Positions 1 to 7,926 of a stretch of DNA of 64,000 nucleotides are shown here, one piece after another; position 1 is the stretch's first letter; the number at the start of each line of letters is the position of its first letter. The DNA comes from an uncultured Olsenella sp. (lineage in GTDB: Bacteria > Actinomycetota > Coriobacteriia > Coriobacteriales > Atopobiaceae): positions 1 through 64,000 of the forward strand of contig OMVJ01000016.1 of assembly GCA_900314495.1 (NCBI GenBank). The letters run 5' to 3'. The notes beneath the pieces were generated by a model that was not told the origin of the DNA, did no database searches, and saw only the letters and a list, made by a program, of their open reading frames with translations. A program made the position numbers and the translations under genes.

Positions 1-1
1 C

Positions 2-1639
2 CGTGAACTTCCCGTCCCTCAAGGCCTCTCCTTTCCTCGGGAGAAGCCGGCTGTTGTTAAGCGGGGGTCGAGTGTCTACCTTCTGGGGTCCACATCACGC
101 CGCGTTGTGGTGCCCGTCGCCTCGGCCATGATCGCACTCGCCGCCACCGGTACCCCGGCCCTGGCCGAAGAGGTTGCCACCGACACCACCAATGCGGACG
201 CCCAGGCGAGCACCACCGCTGAGGCTCCGTCCACGCAGCAGGCCACGACCGTCACGGAGACGGTTAAGGAGGACTCCGGCACCTTCGACACGCAAGCGGA
301 CGCGCAGAAGTTCCTGGACGACGCCAAGGCAGACGCAGCCGCGAAGGACGCCGCGGACCCTGCCGCCACGTATGACGTGACGACCTCCGGACCGGAGAAG
401 GTCCAGACCGGCTCCCACGAGGAGACCACCACGGTCGCGACTAAGGAGGGCACCGAGAGGACCTTCGATACCGAGGCTGAGGCCCAGAAATACCTGGATG
501 ACGCGAAGGCGACGGCTGAGAAGGCTGGAAACAAGTTCGAGGGCAATGGCCCCACGGAGGTTCCCGCTACGACCAAGCACGACGGCGAGTCTACTACTAA
601 GGAACCAGTCAGCAAGGACGGGTTTGCTACCAGGGGAGAAGCCGAGAAGTGGGCGGCCGAGGAGAAAGCCAAGTATCAGAACACCGATGATGTCAAATAC
701 ACCGTGTCTGTTTCGGATGCCGTCAACAACCCAAAGCAGGTAGCGGATGGTGACCCTGTGGCTGACGGAGATCCCGTGACCACTACGTCTGACCAGTACG
801 ATACCTTGGCTGCAGCTGAGGCGGCGCTTGATCAGGCCAAGAAGGACTATCCTTCGACCGATTTGCATAAGGTGGAGTTCTCTGACATTGTCAAGAACGG
901 TGGCGGCTACATCATGGAGCCCGTGGATGACCGACTTGTGAAGATTGACCACTCACAGACCGAGTACAGCATTCCCGCTGGTAGCTTCATCGTGGTGAAG
1001 CAGTCTACCTGGTATGCGGTTTGGACGCCCGAGCCTGCGGATGCTAGCAAGTTCGCCTCCCTGTCCGGCGATTCGTCGCTTGATGGCAAGTCTTTTGCAG
1101 GAATGAACTCTGGGTTCAACAAGGACTTCGATAGGGTTGGGTCGCCCGCCGGTCGCTATTGGGTGACGGATGAGGGCACCAGTTATGTGCTTCACGTATC
1201 TAGCGCGGACAAGATTTCACATGCAGACTATGGCAAGCTGAAGACTGCTCCTGCAACGTACTACTTCACAAAAACGGTCCAGAACTACAAGCAGAACTAC
1301 AAGGACGTGGACAACTGGTCCATCTCTTACGCGGTGACCGAGACTCCTCAGGTGCTGGATGCTCCCACCTGGAAGGCTTTCTACACCGAGACGAGCACCA
1401 AGACGGTGCCCGACTACAAGTGGCAGGCCTCCTACAAGATGACCAAGACCACGACGTACGAGGTCCCCGAGACCCCGGCCACGCCGGCGAAGCCCACCAC
1501 CCCGAAGCACCTCTCGGTTGCCAAGACACCCGCTGCCGTGCCTCAGACGGGCGACAGCACCAACCCCGCGATTCCCGCCGCGATGGCAATCGCCGGCGCG
1601 GGCCTTCTCGCGGCGTCTCGTCGCAAGCGCAGCGAGTAG
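2..1639 (+). CDS. Repeat-containing cell-wall-anchored surface protein, 5' end outside window
   Basis: Secreted Gram-positive surface protein. The reading frame is open from base 2 with no convincing start inside the window. The first in-frame GTG (107) has no ribosome binding site and would give a signal peptide without a positive n-region, whereas the codons just upstream encode Lys/Arg-rich residues (KRG, SRR) before the hydrophobic stretch and an ALA-EE cleavage site. The true start is therefore probably beyond the edge. Four degenerate repeats follow, each with an FDTxAEAQKYLDDAKA-like helix (near residues 59, 119, 171 and 231 counted from the GTG). Tyr/Trp/Thr-rich sequence comes next. 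The end carries VPQTGD, a hydrophobic segment and an RRKR tail, i.e. a variant LPXTG sorting signal for sortase. The ligand is unknown. Confidence 0.8.
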   Translation, partial: RELPVPQGLSFPREKPAVVKRGSSVYLLGSTSRRVVVPVASAMIALAATGTPALAEEVATDTTNADAQASTTAEAPSTQQATTVTETVKEDSGTFDTQADAQKFLDDAKADAAAKDAADPAATYDVTTSGPEKVQTGSHEETTTVATKEGTERTFDTEAEAQKYLDDAKATAEKAGNKFEGNGPTEVPATTKHDGESTTKEPVSKDGFATRGEAEKWAAEEKAKYQNTDDVKYTVSVSDAVNNPKQVADGDPVADGDPVTTTSDQYDTLAAAEAALDQAKKDYPSTDLHKVEFSDIVKNGGGYIMEPVDDRLVKIDHSQTEYSIPAGSFIVVKQSTWYAVWTPEPADASKFASLSGDSSLDGKSFAGMNSGFNKDFDRVGSPAGRYWVTDEGTSYVLHVSSADKISHADYGKLKTAPATYYFTKTVQNYKQNYKDVDNWSISYAVTETPQVLDAPTWKAFYTETSTKTVPDYKWQASYKMTKTTTYEVPETPATPAKPTTPKHLSVAKTPAAVPQTGDSTNPAIPAAMAIAGAGLLAASRRKRSE

Positions 1640-1682
1640 TTGCTGACCCAACGGGTCGACGGACCAACAGCGTGACTTAGCT

Positions 1683-1712
1683 GGGCGGCCTCACCTTGTG
1701 GTGGGGCCGCCC
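1683..1712 (+). terminator. Hairpin after the surface-protein gene
   Basis: Arms GGGCGGCC and GGCCGCCC enclose a 14-base loop 44 bp after the stop codon. There is no good T-run, so factor-independent termination is only probable. Confidence 0.5.
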
Positions 1713-1884
1713 TACTTGTGCAGACTGCCGCGTCGCCTGCCGGTGTGCACGGGTGCCGTGTCGTGTACAAGTTTTCATGCGTGCACCAAAAGAACCGCAG
1801 GTCGAAGCCTTGCGGGGTTTCGTGGCTTTCAGCTTTTCTAACACGTGTGCCCCACCGTGTGCTGCTAGGGTTGTAGCGCCGCCC

Positions 1885-2697
1885 TTACCCCAGCGTCCCT
1901 GCAACAACCCGCAGGTCAAGCTCGTGCAGGAGCTCGTGCCAGCCGACGGCGGGCAGGCCCCCGCCCATGTTGGTGCGCATGGCATCATCCAGCCCGCGGA
2001 GCGTCCCGCCGAAGTCACGAAGGAATTCCTTGCCGTCGCGCCACTGGTCCGTGCGGCCCGCACAGATGTCGGCGTAGGCCATCACGGCATAGCGCACTTC
2101 TGGGAGGTGGGAGAGCTCCTGCAGCGTCATGTCCGCTAGGTTGGAATCTAGCGCCGCGCCGTCAGTGCTCTGCGCCCTTCCCGCCAGTTCGCGCGCCCAG
2201 CCGCGCAGGTCGGCGCGGACTTCCATCAGGGTCCAACCAAGGAGATTGGTTCCGAGCCAATTGCTGGGGTCCGCTATGCGCCGGTCGTCCAGCGCGAGCC
2301 CCACGCCCCAATTTGCGTCGCGCGGTGCTGCTTCCGCCAGCACGAGGCTGCCCGTCGCGAGCAATTGCCGCCGAAGGCCGTCATTCTGCAGGAACTTCTC
2401 GCGCAGGATGGGCCGCATGAGCTGGCGACGAACCCTACACCAGAGTTCGTCATCGTACCTTGGTACACCGTTGCGTCCTAGCCGCTTGATGGTACCTTGG
2501 TCGGCGATCCGCAAGATCCTGTCCGCGGTGTCATATGCGCCGAAGACTCGCGCCTTAGTCCACATCATGGCCTGCTCAGTACAGCAGAACTCTATGCCGA
2601 GGTAGGTGAACGTTGAGGCGTACCAGTTGCTGAGATATCCGTCCTCGTCGTACTCGTGGTAGAAGGCGAGGATGTTGCTGTTGTTTATGCGGGGCAT
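1885..2697 (-). CDS. NADAR-domain (YbiA/DUF1768-like) protein with C-terminal extension
   Basis: The N-terminal 160 residues match the NADAR fold. Visible signs are an early FYHEYDEDGYLSNWY stretch, then GIEFCCTEQAMMWTKA, and later a WGVGLALDD and NWLGTNLLG block. Characterised family members cleave N-glycosidic bonds, either in reactive riboflavin intermediates (YbiA type) or in ADP-ribose-modified substrates, and some NADAR genes sit in NAD/ADP-ribose conflict systems. Start chosen at 2697 because AAAGGAG lies just upstream; the longer frame has no ribosome binding site. About 110 residues follow the domain, mostly helical and unrecognised. No ADP-ribosyltransferase toxin is adjacent, so the substrate cannot be told from context. 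Confidence 0.8.
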   Translation of the reverse strand: MPRINNSNILAFYHEYDEDGYLSNWYASTFTYLGIEFCCTEQAMMWTKARVFGAYDTADRILRIADQGTIKRLGRNGVPRYDDELWCRVRRQLMRPILREKFLQNDGLRRQLLATGSLVLAEAAPRDANWGVGLALDDRRIADPSNWLGTNLLGWTLMEVRADLRGWARELAGRAQSTDGAALDSNLADMTLQELSHLPEVRYAVMAYADICAGRTDQWRDGKEFLRDFGGTLRGLDDAMRTNMGGGLPAVGWHELLHELDLRVVAGTLG

Positions 2698-2842
2698 GTG
2701 ATGGCTCCTTTCTGTTTGTGTTGTGCTGGGCGTGGCGAGAGCGTCCACTGACGATCTCCTTGATTGCAATCGGCTCGGGCGGGTAGAATACGACCGACGG
2801 TCGCCTGCGTCTGAGCTGCTCAGGCAGCACCGTTTTCAGTTC

Positions 2843-2874
2843 GTAGCCGCCGGTCTACTAAACCGGCGGCCTAC
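2843..2874. terminator. Strong hairpin between NADAR gene and small peptide ORF
   Basis: GCCGCCGGT pairs with ACCGGCGGC across a 7-base loop, and the stem extends through GTAG/CTAC with one bulge. It follows the end of the minus-strand small ORF and precedes no good T-tract on either strand. It may act as a bidirectional transcription stop. Confidence 0.4.
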
Positions 2875-2878
2875 TTGC

Positions 2879-3022
2879 CTAGATGACTGGGAGCTTTGGT
2901 CCGGCCCGGGGCTCCCCGTTGTCATCGCGACTCTCCTTTCGTGCGTCGATGAGCTTCAAGACCTTTCCGGCCAGCTCTAGCAGGGCTGTCGCTAACCTTA
3001 CGAGGAGAATCAGCAGATCCAT
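2879..3022 (-). CDS. Possible small amphipathic/membrane peptide (47 aa)
   Basis: An ATG at 3022 is preceded by GAGAGGTG six bases upstream. It opens a 47-residue peptide with a hydrophobic helix (MDLLILLVRLATALLELAG) followed by a charged tail rich in Lys, Arg and Asp. The layout of a short hydrophobic helix plus charged tail, with a strong hairpin just past the stop, resembles type I toxin or Fst-like peptides. There is no sequence match I can name. It could also be a chance ORF in a 570-base gap that otherwise holds little. Function unknown. Confidence 0.38.
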   Translation of the reverse strand: MDLLILLVRLATALLELAGKVLKLIDARKESRDDNGEPRAGPKLPVI

Positions 3023-3197
3023 GGGCATCACCTCTCTTGTGGAAAGGCACTGCCTGCGCACGCGGTGTGGCCGCCGGCCGTGGGGCGATTCTACTACGTG
3101 TGGCGCGAACGCGCTATGGGAGAATCACACGTATTATGGCCTTGACCTGCGGTTTATTGCACGAAACTTGCAGCTTGTGAGGCGGTCGGGTGCTTGT

Positions 3198-3228
3198 GTG
3201 TCAGAAGGGGACGTTTCCCTTTTGTCAC
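3198..3228 (-). repeat. REP-A palindrome upstream of the HipB-like gene
   Basis: One copy of the palindrome GTGACAAAAGGGAAACGTCC... on the minus strand. It has imperfect arms around a GGGACGTTTCCC core. Together with the copy at 3636-3666, which is in the opposite orientation, it brackets the antitoxin gene. Confidence 0.75.
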
Positions 3229-3239
3229 GTTCGTCGCGG

Positions 3240-3262
3240 TTGACAGCGGCAGAATATTGCCG
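3240..3262 (+). promoter_or_regulatory. -35-like box and palindromic operator before HipB-like gene
   Basis: A perfect TTGACA at 3240-3245 abuts CGGCAGAATATTGCCG (3247-3262), whose CGGCA/TGCCG arms form an operator-like palindrome. Antitoxins of the HipB type bind such sites to repress their own operon. The -10 is not obvious, so the exact promoter is uncertain. Confidence 0.4.
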
Positions 3263-3268
3263 TTGTCG

Positions 3269-3595
3269 ATGGTGGGATGTCTCTTGGATGCGACCTTACT
3301 TGTACGGCAGATTGGCGCGAAGGTTCGTGAGCGGAGACTTGCGCACGGGCTGACCCAGCGCGAGCTGGCCAAACGGGCGCGCGTTTCGGAGAGGCTGGTG
3401 CGCGACCTTGAGACTGGCGTCGCAATGGGCATTGGGATCGAGAAGCTCGTGGGCATACTCGACGTCCTGGATATCGGCCTTGTGCTTGAGGGCGAGGATG
3501 GCTTCGGTGCCTCGCCGGTGGATGACGGCTCGGCCTACACCGCCTTGCTCGAGCAGGCCATGAGTTCGTGGGATGGCATTGATGGGGGTGTGTGA
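3269..3595 (+). CDS. HipB-like XRE-family antitoxin/repressor
   Basis: A helix-turn-helix of the Cro/XRE type spans RERRLAHGLTQRELAKRA and VSERLVRDLETG, followed by a short helical region (GIGIEKLVGILDVLDIGLVL) typical of HipB-like regulators that partner HipA kinases. The ATG at 3269 gives the best length (108 residues). It has no clear Shine-Dalgarno site, and a TTG at 3284 is an alternative. The gene ends in a TGATG overlap with the start of a truncated hipA. It probably bound the palindrome just upstream and its cognate toxin. With the toxin gone it is an orphan DNA-binding protein. Confidence 0.75.
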   Translation: MVGCLLDATLLVRQIGAKVRERRLAHGLTQRELAKRARVSERLVRDLETGVAMGIGIEKLVGILDVLDIGLVLEGEDGFGASPVDDGSAYTALLEQAMSSWDGIDGGV

Positions 3596-3639
3596 TGAGT
3601 GCGGAACTTGCGGTTGCGATAGCTGGGAAGCTCGTGTGA
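3595..3639 (+). pseudogene. hipA-like toxin gene truncated after 14 codons
   Basis: An ATG overlapping the antitoxin stop (TGATG) opens MSAELAVAIAGKLV and then stops. The peptide looks like a HipA N-terminus, where a strand such as LxVxLNGKxVG is usual. The stop codon TGA at 3637 is the first three bases of a REP-A element, so the reading frame ends exactly where the repeat starts. No downstream sequence resembles the rest of HipA. HipA identity rests mainly on the neighbour and the overlap. Confidence 0.55.
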
Positions 3640-3666
3640 CAAAAGGGAAACGTCCCCCTTTGTCAC
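3636..3666 (+). repeat. REP-A palindrome truncating hipA
   Basis: The sequence GTGACAAAAGGGAAACGTCC continues into a pairing arm ending TTTGTCAC. It is inverted relative to the copy at 3198-3228 and supplies the stop codon of the hipA remnant. Confidence 0.8.
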
Positions 3667-3845
3667 GTTTGGCGCGGCTGGACCTTTTTTCCGCGCGAGG
3701 GCCGCGGTGCCAGCCCTTCCGCGTACCTCCCGACCAGCCGTTCCGCCCGCGCGGTAAGACCACCAGCCCGCAAGCTATCTTCATGCCAACAAGAAACCGC
3801 GAAGGCGGAGACCCCAAACCGGGGACCTCAACCAGGGGAGGAAGC

Positions 3846-4844
3846 ATGAAGCTTGCAGTCGTAGGAACGGGAATGATCGTCGACCTTCTGGGTGCGCACC
3901 TCAACGAGTGGGGCGCCACGGTGGCGGCCATCGTCGGCACGCCCAACACCATGGACCGCGTGAACGAGCTGGTGGAAGCCATAGGTGCGCCGGGCTGCCA
4001 GGGCTTCGCCGCCTACGCCGACATGCTGGCCCAAACCACGGCTGAGCAGATCGACACCGTCTACATTGCCGTGCCCAACTTCCTGCACTTCTCCTTCGCC
4101 AAGCAGGCGCTGGAGGCCGGCCGCAGCGTAATCGTGGAGAAGCCCATGTGCTCCAACTCCCGCGAGGCCGAGGAGCTCTCCATCCTGGCGCGCGACCGCA
4201 AGCTCTTCTTCTTTGAGGCAATCTCCACCCTCTACCAGCCCACCTACCTCAAGATTCGCGAGCTGGTGGCGCGCGTGGGCGACGTCAAGCTGGTCTCCGT
4301 CAACTACTCCCAGTACAGCCACCGCTACGACGCCTTCCGCGAGGGCACGGTGCTGCCCGCCTTTGACCCGGCCAAGTCCGGCGGCGCCCTCATGGACCTG
4401 GGCCTTTACTGCCTGCAGTGGATTACCGGCATCTTTGGCGAGCCCAAGGACGTGCGCTACGTGGCCAACGTGGAGCGCGGAATTGACACCTCGGGCGTGA
4501 CCACGCTGGACTACGGCAGCTTCAAGGCCGTGAGCGTGGCGGCCAAGGACTGCGCCGCCCCCTGCCAGACCCTCATCGAGGGCACCGCGGGCTACATCCT
4601 GCAGACCACGCCGCCCAACAACTGCGGCCCCGTTGAGCTGCACCTTCTTGACGGAACCGTGGAGAGCTACGACCTGAATCCGGCCCTGCAGTGGGAGAGC
4701 GAGTTCCGCGCCTTCGCGCGCATGATGGAAGCCGGCGACCTCGAGGGCTGCTACAAGATGCTGGACCAGAGCCTGCTGGTCTCCCGCGTGCAGACCCAGG
4801 CCCGCCTGGGCGCCGGCGTGGTCTTCCCTGCGGACAAGGCGTAA
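3846..4844 (+). CDS. Gfo/Idh/MocA-family NAD(P)-dependent oxidoreductase
   Basis: A soluble sugar or polyol dehydrogenase of about 332 residues. The N-terminal Rossmann fold shows VVGTGMIVD, and the family signature VEKPM is near residue 99. The C-terminal alpha/beta domain follows, with a DLGLYCLQW helix in the usual position for catalytic residues. ATG 3846 has AGGGGAGG upstream. Substrate is not predictable from sequence. A second family member lies at 7927 and a PTS permease and RpiR regulator lie between them, so both probably act on an imported carbohydrate. A promoter and hairpin follow the gene. Confidence 0.85.
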   Translation: MKLAVVGTGMIVDLLGAHLNEWGATVAAIVGTPNTMDRVNELVEAIGAPGCQGFAAYADMLAQTTAEQIDTVYIAVPNFLHFSFAKQALEAGRSVIVEKPMCSNSREAEELSILARDRKLFFFEAISTLYQPTYLKIRELVARVGDVKLVSVNYSQYSHRYDAFREGTVLPAFDPAKSGGALMDLGLYCLQWITGIFGEPKDVRYVANVERGIDTSGVTTLDYGSFKAVSVAAKDCAAPCQTLIEGTAGYILQTTPPNNCGPVELHLLDGTVESYDLNPALQWESEFRAFARMMEAGDLEGCYKMLDQSLLVSRVQTQARLGAGVVFPADKA

Positions 4845-4969
4845 GCCACAGCGAGCCACGGCGCAACCTGCGGCGAGCTGCGACACAGCCCGCGGCGTGG
4901 CTCGGGGCGTAACCCGGACGCGTTCCGGGGCGTAACCCGAGCCGTAAGTATCACCCGCCGAGGTCACCT

Positions 4970-5014
4970 TTGGCCCCCTTCTCTGGCCCCGCTACACTCG
5001 TGGCGGGGCTTTTT
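4970..5014 (+). promoter_or_regulatory. rpiR promoter overlapping a terminator-type hairpin
   Basis: TTGGCC (4970-4975), a 17-base spacer and TACACT (4993-4998) form a plausible sigma-A promoter. Arms GCCCCGC (4986) and GCGGGGC (5003) followed by TTTTT make a textbook terminator for the upstream gene. The two features overlap, so the terminator of one transcript doubles as the promoter of the next. Confidence 0.55.
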
Positions 5015-5036
5015 GTGTCGCGAGGGGGAGAAGACC

Positions 5037-5891
5037 ATGGCGGTTCTTGAGGTGTTGGAGCGCGAGGATGGGTTTACGGACATAGAGGCGGACCTGGCTC
5101 GCTACATCTGCGCGAACGCTGACGAGGTCTGTCGCATGACCATTTCGGACCTGGCAAAGGCGTCCTTCACCTCCAACGCCACGATCGTGCGCCTGTGCCG
5201 CAAGGTGGGCGTCAAGGGTTACCGCGACCTTCGCGTGGAGCTGGCGGCAGACCTGGAGAAGCGTCGCTCGCAGCGGGCGAATGTGGACGCGGATCACCCC
5301 TTCGTGGCCGGCCAAAGCGTGGACGACGTGATTTCCAGCGTGCTGACGCTCAAGCGCGAGGCCCTAGACACCTGCTACGCGTCCATCCACTCCGGCGAGG
5401 TGGAGCGTGTGGCCCGCGCCATACGCGACGCCAGCCAGGTCTACCTGTATGGCAACGGGGACTCCGAGATTACCGCCATGGCCTTCGCAAACCTGCTGAT
5501 AAAGGTGGGTGTGCGTGCCGTGGTGGCCAACCAGTTTGGGGAGAGCAGCTCCATGGCGCGCACCGCCCGCCGCGGCGACGTGGTGATTGCCGTGAGCTAC
5601 TCCGGGCAGATTCTGGATGCCATGGCCAACGTCATCCCCATCTACCAGGAGCGCAAGTGCAAGCTGGTGCTGCTCTCCGCCGCCAAGGCGCCCATGGGCT
5701 TCAACTACAGCTTCCGCATTCCCGCCAAGGAGAGTGGTATGGGAAAGGTGGCCACGTTCTACTCCCAGACCTGTTTCCGCTTCATTCTGGAGTGCATCTA
5801 CAGCGAGGTCTTCGAGCTGGATTACGAGGCCAACCAGACGCGCAAGGATGCGGGCGAGAAGTTCAACCCCAACATCGAGCTGCGCGCGTGA
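5037..5891 (+). CDS. RpiR-family transcriptional regulator (HTH plus SIS domain)
   Basis: A phosphosugar-sensing regulator of 284 residues. Residues 1-75 form the RpiR winged HTH (ISDLAKASFTSNATIVRLCR). A SIS domain follows from about residue 115, with YLYGNGDSEITA, the GES/S motif and VIAVSYSGQ, which bind phosphorylated sugars. ATG 5037 follows GAGGGGGAG. It lies between a Gfo/Idh dehydrogenase and a PTS EIIBC gene and most likely controls one or both in response to the sugar phosphate made by the PTS. The stop is fused to a 62-bp palindrome. Confidence 0.88.
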   Translation: MAVLEVLEREDGFTDIEADLARYICANADEVCRMTISDLAKASFTSNATIVRLCRKVGVKGYRDLRVELAADLEKRRSQRANVDADHPFVAGQSVDDVISSVLTLKREALDTCYASIHSGEVERVARAIRDASQVYLYGNGDSEITAMAFANLLIKVGVRAVVANQFGESSSMARTARRGDVVIAVSYSGQILDAMANVIPIYQERKCKLVLLSAAKAPMGFNYSFRIPAKESGMGKVATFYSQTCFRFILECIYSEVFELDYEANQTRKDAGEKFNPNIELRA

Positions 5892-5952
5892 CGTGACAGG
5901 GGGACGTTTCCCTTTTGTCATATGACAAAAGGGAAACGTCCCCCTGTCACGT
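5891..5952. repeat. Perfect 62-bp palindrome made of two REP-A elements
   Basis: Every base of 5891-5921 pairs with 5922-5952. The half-site reads ACGTGACAGGGGGACGTTTC onward to TGTCAT. It begins on the last base of the rpiR stop codon. The two head-to-head REP-A copies would form a long cruciform or RNA hairpin and can terminate or stabilise the rpiR mRNA. Confidence 0.9.
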
Positions 5953-6113
5953 ACAAAAAGTTCACGGCAATTGCCCCACCGCCGCGTGCCTCGGGACCTC
6001 GTTTCCCGGGTGTCTCGCGAGGCCCAGAACGCCCCTCTCCACCCTGTATTGTCTGCCTTGTCAAGAAGGAGCGCGCACCCAACGAAGGGGCGCTCTAAGA
6101 GAAGGGGAACAAC

Positions 6114-7547
6114 ATGGCAGACAACAAGCAAATCGCCACCGACGTGCTTGCGGCGGTTGGCGGCAAGGAGAACGTGAAGGCGGTCACCCACTGCATGACC
6201 CGCCTGCGCTTCAACCTCAAGGACGAGTCCATCGTGGACGACGAGAAGGTCAAGGCCGTTGACGGTGCCCTCGGCGTGGTGCGTCAGGGTGGCCAGTACC
6301 AGGTTATCATTGGCCAGAAGGTCCCGCACGTCTACAAGGAGCTCTGCGCCATCGGTGGCTTCGGCGAGCAGCCCGCCGTGGACGAGAACCTCGACGAAGC
6401 CACCGAGAAGAAGTCCTTCTCCTGGAAGGGTGTGGGCAAGGCCATTCTGGACTACCTCTCCGGTTCCATGGTGCCCATCGTCCCCATCATCACCGTGGCC
6501 GGCCTCTTCAAGGTCATCCAGGTCATCTTCGGGCCCACTATGCTGGGTATGATCGACGAGACCTCCGACATCTACTTCGTCACCAACATGGTGTACAACG
6601 CAGGCTTCTACTTCCTGCCCCTCTTCCTGGGCTACACCTCCGCCAAGAAGCTTGGTGTGCGCCCGGTGCTGGGTCTGATGCTTGCGGCAGTGCTGATCGA
6701 GCCCAGCCTGGTTGCGCTGGCAGGCTCCGAGAACCTCGCCCTCACGGTCTTTGGCATCCCTGCGCCGGTCGTGAATTACTCTCAGTCCGTCATGCCCATC
6801 CTGCTGTCCGTCTGGGTCATGAAGTACGTCGAGCGCTTCTTTGACAAGCACATCCCCGAAGCCCTCGTGACCGTCTTCGTGCCCTTCCTCACCATGCTCG
6901 TGATGGTTCCCGTCTCCCTCTGCGCCGTGGCCCCCATCGGCTACGAGCTCGGCAACATCCTCGGCAACACCCTCTACGCCCTCGGCAACTCTGGTGGCAT
7001 CGTCTCTGTGCTCGCCGTCATCGCGCTCATGATCCTGCAGCCCTTCCTGGTCATCACCGGCATGCACATGGCCCTTGTGACCCTTGCTCTTGCTGCGTTC
7101 GCCCAGAACGGCGTCGAGACCTATGCCCTCGTCTGCAACATCATCTCCAACTTCGCCGTGTGGGCCATGGCCCTCGCCGTTGCCCTGCGCGTCAAGGATC
7201 CCAACCAGAAGGGCGTGGCGCTTGGTGCCTTCATCTCCGGCATTATTGGCGGCGTGTCCGAGCCTACACTGTTCGGCGTCGGCTTCAAGTACAACCGCTG
7301 CCTCAAGTGGGTGGCAGTCGCCAACGCCGTCGTGGGTGTCTTTGTCGGTGTCACCCATGTCTACCTGTACAACCTGGGCGCAACTTCCATCCTGTCCCTG
7401 CTCAGCTTCATCTCGCCCGACAGGCCCACTAACGTGATCTTTGCCGCAATTGCTGGTGCCATCGGCTTTGGCCTCTCCCTGGTCCTCAACTACCTCTTCG
7501 GCCTGACCAAGGAGCAGATCGAGGAGGGCGCCCCCGCAGAGGCGTAA
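6114..7547 (+). CDS. PTS glucose/beta-glucoside-family transporter, EIIBC
   Basis: A 477-residue membrane permease that imports and phosphorylates a sugar. The EIIB domain (1-75) has the phosphorylated cysteine in THCMTRLRF at residue 28. The EIIC domain (about 105-460) has roughly ten membrane segments and the conserved GGVSEPTLFGVG motif. There is no EIIA domain, so phosphate must come from a separate EIIA, perhaps encoded elsewhere. ATG 6114 follows AGAAGGGG. Within the family it could serve beta-glucosides, trehalose, sucrose or MurNAc, and sequence alone does not decide. Neighbouring RpiR and dehydrogenases suggest an unusual sugar. Confidence 0.85.
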   Translation: MADNKQIATDVLAAVGGKENVKAVTHCMTRLRFNLKDESIVDDEKVKAVDGALGVVRQGGQYQVIIGQKVPHVYKELCAIGGFGEQPAVDENLDEATEKKSFSWKGVGKAILDYLSGSMVPIVPIITVAGLFKVIQVIFGPTMLGMIDETSDIYFVTNMVYNAGFYFLPLFLGYTSAKKLGVRPVLGLMLAAVLIEPSLVALAGSENLALTVFGIPAPVVNYSQSVMPILLSVWVMKYVERFFDKHIPEALVTVFVPFLTMLVMVPVSLCAVAPIGYELGNILGNTLYALGNSGGIVSVLAVIALMILQPFLVITGMHMALVTLALAAFAQNGVETYALVCNIISNFAVWAMALAVALRVKDPNQKGVALGAFISGIIGGVSEPTLFGVGFKYNRCLKWVAVANAVVGVFVGVTHVYLYNLGATSILSLLSFISPDRPTNVIFAAIAGAIGFGLSLVLNYLFGLTKEQIEEGAPAEA

Positions 7548-7599
7548 GCGCCAAAACGCGGCAGCACCGACCGCTGCAACAGTCACGATCCACCTTCCT

Positions 7600-7633
7600 G
7601 AGGCCCGCCAGGACGCGAACCCTGGCGGGCCTC
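7600..7633 (+). terminator. Terminator-type hairpin after EIIBC
   Basis: GAGGCCCGCCAG pairs perfectly with CTGGCGGGCCTC over a 10-base loop. It lies about 50 bases past the EIIBC stop and the downstream T content is modest. Confidence 0.65.
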
Positions 7634-7638
7634 GTCGT

Positions 7639-7717
7639 GTCACTTGGGGACGTTTCCCGATTGTCATTCGTGTTTGCCTAGAACGGGATGACAAACGGGA
7701 AACGTCCCGTTTTGTAC
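7639..7717. repeat. Diverged pair of REP-A palindromes
   Basis: Two inverted copies around GGGACGTTTCCC and GGGAAACGTCCC cores are separated by 20 bases. They carry substitutions relative to the copies at 3.6 and 5.9 kb. The remaining 200 bases up to the next gene hold only a weak CATACAAT-type -10 near 7826. Confidence 0.75.
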
Positions 7718-7926
7718 GTCTGTCGCGCGTGAACAAAAGGTTCAGCGCGGCGCGGTACGTGCGGCCAGGTGCGGAACTAGACTTCCCGCCTGCCCACGCA
7801 CGCCTCTTCTTGCGCTCCCGCCCCATACAATGACACCAACAAGCGAAAAGGGGCCTGCGGACCGCACCTGGCGACCGGGACCCGCGGGCCGCGCCCACGG
7901 CCCACGTCAGCAAGGGAGAGCACACC

